From: Utricularia gibba
Lineage: Eukaryota; Streptophyta; Magnoliopsida; Lamiales; Lentibulariaceae
Direction of reading: 5' to 3'
Assembly: GCA_002189035.1 (NCBI GenBank)
Contig: CM007989.1
Span: 3,906,001-3,970,000, forward strand
DNA: 64,000 bases
Shown piece after piece: positions 37,553 through 47,065 of the stretch. The number at the start of each line of letters is the position of its first letter. Position 1 is the stretch's first letter. The notes beneath the pieces are model-generated. The model saw nothing but the letters and a program-made list of their open reading frames with translations, was not told the DNA's origin and made no database searches. The position numbers were made by a program, and so were the translations under genes.

Positions 37553-37624
37553 ATGAAAGCTCATGTGCAGGAGCTTTTCTGTTTGTTTAAGAGAGGGGAG
37601 GCTTCAATCTTCGGGTATGATTGA
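37553..37624 (+). promoter_or_regulatory. upstream ORF overlapping the first possible start of the FRA8-like gene
   Basis: An ATG at 37553 opens 23 codons and stops at 37622-37624. It overlaps the first in-frame ATG of the main gene (37563) and the second (37617) but ends before the third (37665). If transcribed, it would disfavour the two upstream starts. Confidence 0.35.
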
Positions 37625-39203
37625 TATCATAAAAAGGCGAAGGTTTTATTTGCGGAAGGAGGGAATGAGAAGCCATTGGAGACATGAACGAAGCTTCTCG
37701 TTCAGAAAATTGAGATGGGTTTTTTGGTTTCTTCTCTCTTTTTGTTTCTTCTGTTCGGTTCTCAAGAACCCAACAGTTTCTGTCTCCAGAATCGTTGTTT
37801 CAACTTCTAAACCGTCGCGTGCACTGTTTGAAAACGACGCCCTTTTCAATCCCTCCGCCGTGCGTCTTCCTCGGAGCCGCCGTGGTAGCGCTTCTGTCTC
37901 TTCTTTTTTGGGTTGTCAATTAGATGGTTCTTGGTGGTTTTCTGATTCTTTCCCTGTTTGATTTTTGGCAGAGTCTTCCTTGTTCGGGGCATGAAGGTGT
38001 ACGTCTATGATTTGCCGGCGAAGTACAACAGCGACTGGCTCGCGGACGAGCGCTGCGGTCGTCATTTGTTCGCGGCGGAGGTGGCTGTTCACCGGGCGTT
38101 AATGATTAGCGATGTGAGGGTATTAGACCCATGGGAGGCTGATTTCTTCTTCGTCCCCGTTTACGTTTCATGCAATTTCAGCAAAGTAAACGGCTTTCCG
38201 GCGATTGGCCACGCCCGCTCTCTTCTAGCGGCCGCCGTCCGGGATATCTCGGATCAGTTTCCGTTTTGGAACCGTAGCGGCGGCGCTGACCATGTTTTCG
38301 TCGCCTCTCATGATTTTGGTTCTTGCTTTCACACGATGGTACAGAAGAACAAACCATTTCCGGGACACGCTTGTGAAGGGTTTCGATTTGATATCTGATT
38401 TTTGGTGTTTTTTGCAGGAGGATGTGGCTATGGCGGACGGGGTACCGGAGTTTCTTAAAAACTCGATAATTTTGCAGACATTTGGGGTTAAACAAGAACA
38501 CCCATGCCAGGCGGTTGAGCACATTGTCATTCCGCCCTACATCTCGCCTGAAAGCATTAAAACCACCTTGAAAAAATCTCCGATCTCTGGCAGCCGTGAC
38601 ATCTTCGCGTTTTTCAGGGGAAAAATGGAAGTCCACCCGAAGAACGTCAGCGGCCGATTCTATGGAAGGTTGATCACAAAAGTTTAACCTTTTTGTAGAT
38701 TGGAAAATCACCGATTGACTCTCTTTTTAACGTTTCCCGGCAGGCAAGTCCGTACCATGATCTGGCGGAGATACAGCGGCGACCAGCGGTTTTATCTCCG
38801 GCGAAAAAGATTCGCCGGTTACCAATCGGAGATCGCACGGTCGATTTTCTGTTTGTGTCCCTTGGGCTGGGCTCCATGGAGCCCCAGGCTAGTGGAATCA
38901 GTTGTATTAGGTTGCGTTCCGGTGATAATCGCCGACGGAATCCAGCTACCGTTCCCCTCAGCCATACCTTGGCCGGAGATCTCCATCACGGTGGCGGAGC
39001 GCGACGTCTCGAAAATCGGCGACATCCTGCAACACGTGGCGGCCACGAATCTCACGACCATTCAACGCAACCTTCGCAACCCGACGGCGACGACCGCGCT
39101 TCTGTTCAACGTCCGCATGCTGAAGGGCGACGCCACGTGGCAGGTCCTCGTGGGCCTCCAGGAGAGGCTAGGTCGCTCTCATAGAGCGGCATCTACCCAA
39201 TGA
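37563..39203 (+). CDS. FRA8: exostosin-family (GT47) glycosyltransferase, FRA8/IRX7-like
   Basis: A type II Golgi enzyme, related to the FRA8/IRX7 protein needed for glucuronoxylan in secondary walls. Four exons: 37563-37884, 37974-38338, 38418-38668 and 38744-39203, 465 residues from the first ATG. Other in-frame starts are 37617 and 37665, the last giving 431 residues and placing the membrane anchor (LRWVFWFLLSFCFFCSVL) close to the N-terminus as in relatives. The exostosin domain reads KVYVYDLPAKYNSDWLADER, ADFFFVPVYVSCNFS, IGHARSLL, HDFGSCFHTM, NSIILQTFGV, VIPPYISPES, FFRGKMEVHPKN, SIFCLCPLGWAPWSPRLVES and GCVPVIIADGIQLPFP. Exon 1 joins exon 2 in frame only if the second of two adjacent AG acceptors (CAGAG) is used. 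The C-terminus (GDATWQVLVGLQERLGRS) matches the family. Confidence 0.9.
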
Positions 39204-40450
39204 GACTCATCCACGTGGAGTGTGGAACCCATAACGAGGTTGTGATCAGGTGCGGTCCACGGTCCTCGGTGTTCGATGGTCCGTCGTTTTTCTCGCACAC
39301 AGGTGCTCTGGATGTGGACGGTGGGATTCGAGGGATGCGAATCGGACGGTGAAGGATGCTGGAATTATTTGAGGCACCATTTTACAAAGATACAGCGGGA
39401 AACAGGCTGGAAAGGGGCCGCGGCCGGAGGTGTCAGTGATTACATCCGCGTGGTCGCCGTCAGGTCACGTGACATTGTTTAATCGGGTCGGGCCATTATA
39501 TATATTACCACCCACCCCCTGACGGCATTCTTAAGTAACGACCAATTCTAAATGATAGTATTTTTGTATTCTTTTTATCATTAAATATATTTTTTATTTT
39601 TTGACCGAGACAACATTTATAAATATTTCATTGTAATTATTAATGTTATGTTTAATTGATGAGATTATATGCAATTTAAATTATTATTTGTTTAGTTGAT
39701 ATATTCAAATGAGTGTGTTAAATACACAAGTTATTTTAATCTCAGTATATAATTTTATTTAAATTCATATACATTCCTTACTTTAAATGAAATTTATTAA
39801 TGAGTGTTTCGTTGATTTAAATTTGAAAAAATAAGATAAATTTAATGCAGAGGGATTAATTTTTTAGATAATATTTAGTTATTGGTATTAAAAAGAAGAT
39901 TAATTGGATTTAAGTAAAGTAAGGGAATGTAGTTTTAAATAAATCTATTTACAAGAGATTAAAAAAACTCATGTGATCTCATGTCTATTTAAATATATCA
40001 ATTAAACATATTATAATTTATAAATCTATTATAATTTTATCAACCAAACATTATCTTAATCTCTTTTGTATTATCAATAATTAAATAATACATAAAAAAA
40101 TTAATCTCAATACATCAACTTTATTTAAATCCTAATAAATTAAATCTTATTCTTATTAATCAAACACTAATCAAAATGACATTTGATTTACATGTTTATT
40201 TTGAATATTAAATAAATAAGATTTTCAATCATATTAATTTAAATTATTAAATATATTAGTATTTTTCATTAAAACATCTATTTTTTTAATTGATTGTCAT
40301 TTCTTCATGCAAATAGCACATCAACATATAAAATGATATTTACTCATTTTGACTTTTGGTTATAAATATGTTTTTATGTAATAAACTATTCTAAAATGAG
40401 GTATTAATTCAAGGTTACATTTGACTAAATATAATTTTATTATTGGAGAA
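39204..40450. other. 3' flank of the FRA8-like gene and A/T-rich spacer with inverted-repeat ends
   Basis: 39204-39530 is G/C-richer and is probably 3' UTR. From 39640 to 40180 the DNA is A/T-rich with MITE-like ends: TGTTATGTTTAATTGATGAG near 39645 faces a complementary-type stretch near 40040-40060, and a second such pair lies inside it near 39800 and 40150. No gene supported. Confidence 0.45.
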
Positions 40451-41015
40451 TGATGAGATCATAGATGATATAAATGATCACAATGAATACAAAATACATA
40501 AGATCAATAATCTTCTATTGATTTCACTTGAGTCAATTACTAGATTAAGAGTAAGAATGAATCAAGATGTACGTAAGGGGTTATGGGCCAATCAACAAAG
40601 ACATGAGATGTTTGGTATAAAATTCAATTTTTTCAAAATGAATCATATTGAGTAGAGTAATTTCATCACTTCTAAGTACATTATTACTACTTTTCTTTTG
40701 AGTAGAGTTAATACTTCATCTATATAAGATATGTCTCACTTTTGTTTAGTACAACTTTAATTGTAATGAATTTTGAGAGCAAACTTTTTTTTTGATTTCT
40801 TGTAGAACTTTAAACTTATCAAGTCTTAATTGTGGTGTTTAGCTTGTGGTTTATCACTCCTAATTCTTTCCTAGATTTTGTGAGTATGAAAGCATTTCAT
40901 AGTTTGACTTGCAATGATCTATCATTCTTTGAAGAACTTATATTTTCTTGAATGATTGTTTCTTTTGAATCCAGATCTAATTTGTCAATCAATTGTTAAT
41001 TGGAGGATCGTATCA
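40451..41015 (+). repeat. left LTR of the Ty3/gypsy element
   Basis: It begins TGATGAGATC and ends GGATCGTATCA, two bases before the primer-binding site. It matches 43696-44261 along its length, for example TTGAGTAGAGTA and TTTAGTACAACTTT in both copies. Confidence 0.8.
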
Positions 41016-41017
41016 GG

Positions 41018-41028
41018 TGGTATCAGAG
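41018..41028 (+). promoter_or_regulatory. primer-binding site, initiator tRNA-Met type
   Basis: TGGTATCAGAG is complementary to the 3' end of plant initiator tRNA-Met (usual form TGGTATCAGAGC). It lies two bases inside the left LTR. Confidence 0.82.
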
Positions 41029-41702
41029 TCAATCTTTCTCTTCTTTTTATTCTATTTATATGTCTTATCTTTTGGTTCAAAAAAAAATCAAGATCCATCT
41101 TGATTTACTTATCTCACTTTTTGTTATTCTTCTAAAAAGAAAAACCGAGGGGGGGGGGTTCCTTATCATTGTTTGTTCCATCTTATTCTTCTAAATTGCT
41201 ACAACAAGAAAAAAAACATGTTCAAGGGAGAAAGAAGGTTAGCAACTTGAATCCATTGAATTTTTTATTTTCACAAACAAAAAGAAAAGTCAAGCAACTT
41301 CAATCCATTGAATCTTCCACTTTACAAACAAAAGAATAGTCAATATCATACATTTTTGTCTATTGTCACACTTATATTCCATTTTAAATCTTTTTAATCG
41401 TGTACCTACATGTTTTGTGCTAATCATAACAATTTTCATTTATATCCTTCTATTAATGTTTTTAGTTAGTCTTAATTACTTTTCTCATCATCAAGTCCAA
41501 CATTGCTCATTTGCTTTATCTGACTCATTACCCTAGCCACTCTTATCTCTCTAAACCATATTTAGATTGATCAATTAAAGTTTATTGAGTCTTAAAGTTC
41601 AAGATGACTTGAGATTTGAAAATTATCTTTTTCTCTTTCTTCTATCTTTTCTTTCCCCGTTCTCTTTCCTCTTTTTTGTTTACACTTTTCTCTTATAATA
41701 AG

Positions 41703-43125
41703 ATGTCGGGTTCTAACAACCCTGTAGAAGAATCAGGTGCTATGGATGTTCGTTTTTTACTTAATGCAATGTAAAGTGAGTTTAAAAGATTGTAGATATG
41801 TATGGAGCAAATTCATATCAACAAGAGGAACATAATGAATCTCTAAAGAACATCAAAAAGCAACGAGAGGACAATGTCTGCCATGATAGAATCAGAGTTC
41901 CAACACATCGTGGCAGAAGGAATTCTCAACTAGATAAAGATGTTATGCGCAGTCGATACCAGACAATAAAATTGATCACAAAAATCAAGAAAATAGACAT
42001 CGAGATTTAACGTGGTTCACCCCAAAATAAGGGCTACGTCCACACCCAACTCTGAGAAAAATTCACTATTTATCACAGTGAATACAAAGAGATTTACCCT
42101 AGTAAACTACCGGGTTTTACCCTCTTTTTCTACCCTTTCCTCGAAAACTCTACCGGACGAGAAACACGAATAGGAAAGAATACTATTTTTTTTCTTTCCC
42201 TATTCTATCCTCAGAAACCGAAAACTCACTCAAAACACCTTAATAGACTTGAGAGATTTTCATCTTGTGTGTATGTTGTAGGGAGAAGAGCTCCCCTCTA
42301 TTTATAGAGAGGAGCGCATGCCTCCGTTGTAGGGGTTGACACACTAACCCCTGCACACCAACTCCCGCACACCTTCTCTCATTTTTTTTTCTTTTTTTGT
42401 GTGTGTGCCCCATGTGGAGGGACCCATCAGAAGATTCAGAATGTGGGGCTAAAGAGGCTAGGCATGGTGAACGAAGGAGAAATGACAAAAACAAGCATTA
42501 TGAGTATGATTCATTTGGTGATAATAAGAGATGAATATATCAAAGAAATTGGATGCCAAATCGTTATGCAAGATATGATGAAAGACAAGGGGTGGACATA
42601 CACGTGAACACAAGGAATTTGATAACATCAACATGAAAAACCCTACTTTTCAAGGGAAATATGATCCAAATGCCTACTTGGAGTGGGAGACTCGTGTGGA
42701 GCACGTGTTTGATTGCCACAAATATTTTGAAACCAAGAAGATCAAGTTTGTTGTTGTTGAGTGTACAGATTATTCGAACTAATATAATAGAGAATAGGGA
42801 AGCTACAATGTCAAGATTTCCCTATGGTTTAAATAAGGAAATCTCTCAAGTGATCGAGCTACAATACTATGTGGAGATTGAAGACATGTATATTGCAATT
42901 AAGATTGAAAAGCAACTAAAGTCTAAGGGACAACATAAGAAACATCTAAAAGCTTCTACTTCGTGGAATGTTATTGAAAGTAAAGAGATGAAACTAGATT
43001 ATCCTTCATTTGGGAAATCAGCCAAGTTGGGATCAGTGAAAGAGAGTACTTTAGATGCTCAAAACCAGGAAAAAAGATTTAAATCCTTATGTTTTGGTAG
43101 CAATAAGACTGGAATTGAGCATTGA
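41703..43125 (+). pseudogene. gag pseudogene of the Ty3/gypsy element, interrupted
   Basis: An N-terminal piece starts ATG at 41703 (MSGSNNPVEESGAMDVRF) and breaks at TAA near 41770. After the nested LTR, gag resumes at about 42407. The conserved retrotransposon-gag stretch is FQGKYDPNAYLEWETRVEHV near 42650, followed by HKYFETKKIKFVVVECTDY; further on come FPYGLNKEISQVIELQYYVE and AIKIEKQLKSKGQ in another frame. These fit plant Ty3/gypsy capsid domains. Stops and frame changes are frequent. Confidence 0.78.
41965..42400 (-). mobile_element. nested copia-like LTR (solo or fragment)
   Basis: On the minus strand this block has the look of a Ty1/copia LTR: a TATAAATAGAGGGG promoter (TATA at 42299-42306), then a C/T-rich leader, then the phrase GGGTGTGGACGTAGCC and AACCACGTTAAATCTC, ending near TCTGGTATCGACTGCGC, which resembles a degenerate tRNA-Met primer site. 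It splits the gag remnant. The exact ends are uncertain; the start may be TGAGAGAAGGTG near 42380. Confidence 0.6.
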
Positions 43126-43129
43126 CTCA

Positions 43130-43725
43130 CACTTTTCCTCACCAATCCCTTAGCCATGAGTTCTTCTACTTAGTATTGGATCTCTTTGGTTTTTTCTGTG
43201 TTGGTACTATAAGTAGCTCGGTTTGAGATTTGAGCATCTGGAACAAAGTCAATTTAATGTTCTATTCCTCGGTATGGTGGTAATCCTGACAATTCTTCAA
43301 AAGAAACATCATTGAACTTTTACAAAACAAGTTTAATACAAGTAGGTAGATACTTTTGTAGGTTAGAATTATATGATAAAGTCTTTTTAAACAAAAACAA
43401 AAGAAATATATTTCTTAAATAGAACACTCTTTTTACATAACTTATCCTAGCAAAAATGTACTTTATTTCTCTTTTTATCAACACTTCGTCATTCAACTCT
43501 TTCTTTTCACCCTCTCTTTTTTGATGTTCTTTTACTCTCTAGATATATCTCTTTTTTTCTTTTCAAGCTCTTATGCCTCAATTCACCAAAAGATTTGATA
43601 GCAATAGCAATCTTAACTTGATCTTCAAGTGCCTCTTTCGGAGACAAAGTCACCAACGTGATTGGTTTTTTGAATTTGCTAAAACAATGAGAGAGTGATG
43701 AGATCTGGATCCTATAGATGATCAC
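43130..43725 (-). pseudogene. pol fragment (start of reverse transcriptase) in reverse orientation
   Basis: Read on the minus strand, frames join to give the segment that links protease to reverse transcriptase in plant Ty3/gypsy elements: a Lys/Glu-rich linker, then LQKYLPTCIKLVLQKFNDV-like sequence, FEELSGLPPYRGIEH, IDFVPDAQISNRATYSTN, TEKTKEIQY and VEELMAKGLVRKS. Stops interrupt it. It is opposite to gag, the LTR order and the primer site of the same element. Confidence 0.72.
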
Positions 43726-44261
43726 AATGAAGACAAAGGATAGAAGATCAATAATCCTTCATTGATTTCACTTGGATCAATCACTAAATCAAGAGAAATA
43801 ATGAATCAATAGGTGTGTAAGGGTTATGAGCCAATCAACAAAACTATGAGATGTTTGATATAGAATTCAACCTTCTCAAAATGAACTATATTGAGTAGAG
43901 TAGTTTCATCATTCCCAAGTATTTTATTACTATTTTTCTTTTATGTAGACTCAATCCTTCATTTATATAAGAAGTGAGTCACTTTTGTTTAGTACAACTT
44001 TGATTATAATGATTTTTTAGAGCAATACTTCTTTTTTAAGTTCATGTATAACTTTAGATTTATCAAATCTTGATTGTGGTATCTAATGTGTGGTTTTTCA
44101 CTTCCAATTCTTTCATTGGTTCTTTGAATATGATATCATTTCATAGTTTGGATTGCAAGAATTTATCATTATTTGAAGTCTAACGTATATTTTATTGAAG
44201 AATTGTTTCTTTTGAACCTAGATCTAATTTGACAATCAATTGTTGATTGGAAATTCGTATA
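43696..44261 (+). repeat. right LTR of the Ty3/gypsy element
   Basis: It begins TGATGAGATC, like the left LTR, and ends near TTGGAAATTCGTATA (left LTR ends TTGGAGGATCGTATCA). The sequence just before it, AATGAGAGAG, could be a weak polypurine tract. Confidence 0.78.
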
Positions 44262-44737
44262 AAATAATATGTTCAATTTTTTTAAATAATATTTTTTTAT
44301 TTTTTAAAATATTTCAAAACATTATTAAAAACTTTTGAAACTATTCAATTAATCCAAAAAATTCAAAAAAACATTTTTAGGAAAAAAATAAATTATTTTT
44401 TGTTCTTAAAAATAAAATCAGTTCTACATATCCATTCTGTTTTAAAATATAAATAGATGCTATTTGATGATAAAAAAAATGAATTTTTAAAAATATAAAT
44501 TATTCTAAAGAACCTAAAAAATAGATATGGTATTACATATCAGAAATCCAAGAATCACTCCCCTCCGCACGGTAAACAGAAACACAAGTCAACGTGTGTA
44601 CCACGTATGATGCTGATGAAGCTGTAAGATTCGTTGAAGGTCGGCCGATCTCTAACACCCATCACCCTCGTTGGATCGCCTTATCAAACGACCACGAGGT
44701 TGAATACGCTTCATGCTTTACCAAACTGTGTCGAAGA
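44262..44737. other. spacer between the retroelement and the fucosidase gene
   Basis: A/T-rich until about 44520; the rest is probably the 3' UTR of the minus-strand fucosidase gene. No other gene is supported. Confidence 0.6.
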
Positions 44738-46597
44738 TCAGATGGGGTTTCTCTTCTCGGCAGTCTCGTGAAGAGTGATTGAGCTGGAGCTGCTGTTGGA
44801 GGCCCATCCATGACGGAAATCGGAAAAGGAATCCATGTACAAACCGATGTAAGAGATGAGCGGGATGGATCTGGATTTATCCACGACAAGCCGCACCCGA
44901 GTAGCCTTGACCGTCTGAAAGAGCAAGAGTCTTTTGTAACCAACGGTGGTGCCATTAGTGACCAGTTGCCAGTCTTTGTCGATGTCGTTGAAGATATCGA
45001 GATGAAACTCGATGATCCTCTGCCCCATTTGGATGGGCTCCTGCACTAGCAGCACATTGAAGGTGATCTCCTTTTCAAAATCCAAGCAGAGTGACCAGTT
45101 CTTGGATGAGGCGTCATCTGGTTCTGGTGCCCAGTACAAGTAGATACCTTTTAAGAGTACATTGTTTGGGCTATACAGGGTTTCCACTGGATCTCCTCTT
45201 GTGCTGCTAGCAGATACTGTTGCATTCTCTGCAAGATTGACACCGAATATCGTGTTACGGAGTTGGGAGAACTCTTGAAGAACCAGAATGTCCTCGTCCG
45301 ATATGAGGCCGGATGAATTGGGTGGTACATTCAGTAGCAGCAAGCAGTTCCTTCCCACAGACTTGTAGTATATATCAAGAAGGGTGATTGCAGACTTGGG
45401 TGCTTCTGAAGGATGCCAGAACCATCCTGGTCTGATCGAAACGTCGCAAGTTGCCGGTATCCAGTCTTGGCCGAAGGGATCTCCCTCGTTTGAGTTCCTG
45501 TGAGTATTGAACCATTAGTGCAAAATAGCTAGAGGAAACAAAAAGCTCAGACAGAGTTAACTACTTACTGAAAATCAAACTCGGAAGTGCTTGCATTGAA
45601 AAGAGACCAGCATGTAGTACCAGCAGCCCCAGTTTCATCTCCGACCCACCGGGTGTCGGGGCCGGAATCAGAAAATATGATAGCCTGGGGTTGCAGTTGA
45701 TGAATGAGACGAAACCAGAGAGGGAAGAGGTATTCCATATCCTTTTCTCCCTCTCCCTTTGCTTCATCGAGAAACACCTCTGAGATTTCACCATATCTGA
45801 GCAGTGTAAGCATCATATGAATAGGGAAACTGCTTTCTCATCCCCACAAACAAAAGGCATGAACGGAAACGCATACTTTTCAACTGAATCAAATTCGTCA
45901 TCACAAATCCCAGATCAATCAATGAATCAAAGTACCTCATGAGTAGCTCAGTCATCTGACCCAAGTAAAATTCGTTGTACTCCAGCGTCTTCCCATAGCA
46001 AGACTCGTGTCTATCCCAAGGAGAAAGGTAAATCCCCAATTCTACACCGAAAAGTGCAGCAGCAGTAGCCAATTCCTTGACCACATCGCCATACCCGTTT
46101 TTCCAGGGACTTGATTTAACGGAGTAGTCAGTGTACTCAGAAGGCCAAAGGCAGAACCCATCATGGTGTTTAGCTGTGAGAATAAGACGTGAAAATCCAA
46201 ATTCCTTAGCGACAGAAACCCACTGGGAAGCGTTCAAAGAAATGGGGTTGAAAACTGAAGGGTCAGCTTCCCCAGTTCCCCATTCCCTGTCTGTGAAAGT
46301 ATTCGTTCCGAAATGCAAGAAAATCGCCATTTCCGCAAGCTGCCATTCGATCTGCCGCGAAGTTGGGATCGGAAGAATGGGCAGAGGAGGAGGAGCAGGA
46401 TAAGGTGAGCATTCTGATTCCAGAGAATTACACAAGACTGCGAGAAGAATGATGATGGGATCCAACGAGATGGCCAAAGGGGCTCTGTGAAATCTCAAGA
46501 TTCTTGGAATTCGATGACGAACAGAGGAACCAGTTCCCGCTGCAGCATCGTCTTCAGTCAACTGAGTCGGGGTAGACAAGGAGCTCGTGGATGCCAT
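44738..46597 (-). CDS. FUC1: alpha-L-fucosidase, GH29 family (FUC1-like)
   Basis: A glycoside hydrolase expected to remove alpha-linked fucose from cell-wall or N-glycan chains outside the plasma membrane. Three exons (45936-46597, 45569-45796, 44738-45497) give 549 residues with GT-AG introns. The GH29 core begins near residue 84 (EWQLAEMAIFLHFGTNTFTD); HHDGF lies at 144-148; SPWDRHESCYG follows. The likely nucleophile Asp is in EVFLDEAKG (Asp231), followed by IIFSDSGPDTRWVGDE. A C-terminal beta-rich domain follows (NATVSASSTRGD, RVRLVVD). The hydrophobic stretch (LAISLDPIIILLAVLC, about 41-56) sits after a 40-residue polar head, so it looks more like a signal anchor or late signal peptide than a simple signal peptide; no other in-frame Met lies before the catalytic domain. 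It is divergent from ABCF1, whose start lies 469 bases away. Confidence 0.92.
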
Positions 46598-47065
46598 TGA
46601 AGGTACGGCAGCTGTTTGTCCATCATTAGTAAGTTAAGGCCTGTTATGGATCATCTTATTGGGCTGGACTCCAATGTTTTTGGGCCATTAAGTGAATTAA
46701 TATGGGCCACCGACGTACTGGGGCTTCCAACAATAGTTATAAGCCCAGCCCATTATTGATTGAATCTCTTAAATGAGGGAGCACCGTCAGATTTCATCGT
46801 ACGGCTCATATTTGATCTTGCCTGTCTTGCAAGTTGAGGACTATAAAACAGGCATTGAACACGGATTCGAAACCCTTATTTTCGGAGTTGTCGCAGATCA
46901 TTCTCTCTGCCGCAGTGAATCTGGATCTCCGTTGTCCCAGGAACAGTGTTTAATCGTAAGGATGAGGAATCCGTTGTTTTTATCCTTTGAATTCTATATG
47001 TTGTTGATTGGGATGCAGATTATTTGTTTTCTGAGTTGATTGATTGTGATTTTCTTTTTATTCAG
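46598..47065. promoter_or_regulatory. divergent promoter between FUC1 and ABCF1, with ABCF1 leader and leader intron
   Basis: The two genes diverge. A TATAAAA box at 46842-46848 (+) predicts an ABCF1 start near 46873. A donor GTAAGG at 46956 and the acceptor TTCAG at 47061-47065 suggest a leader intron of 110 bases ending directly before the ATG. No TATA box was recognised for the fucosidase gene. Confidence 0.5.

Larger units (their letters stand above)
40451..44261 (+). mobile_element. Ty3/gypsy LTR retrotransposon remnant, internally rearranged
   Basis: Two direct repeats of about 565 bases bound a 2.7 kb interior. Just after the left repeat is TGGTATCAGAG, the usual primer site for initiator tRNA-Met. 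The interior has gag remnants in plus orientation (41703-43125), a nested copia-like LTR (about 41965-42400) and, between gag and the right LTR, part of pol in minus orientation (43130-43725). Most of pol is missing. Many stops and frame changes show it is dead. The LTRs differ at many positions, so insertion was not recent. I see no clear target-site duplication. Confidence 0.82.
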
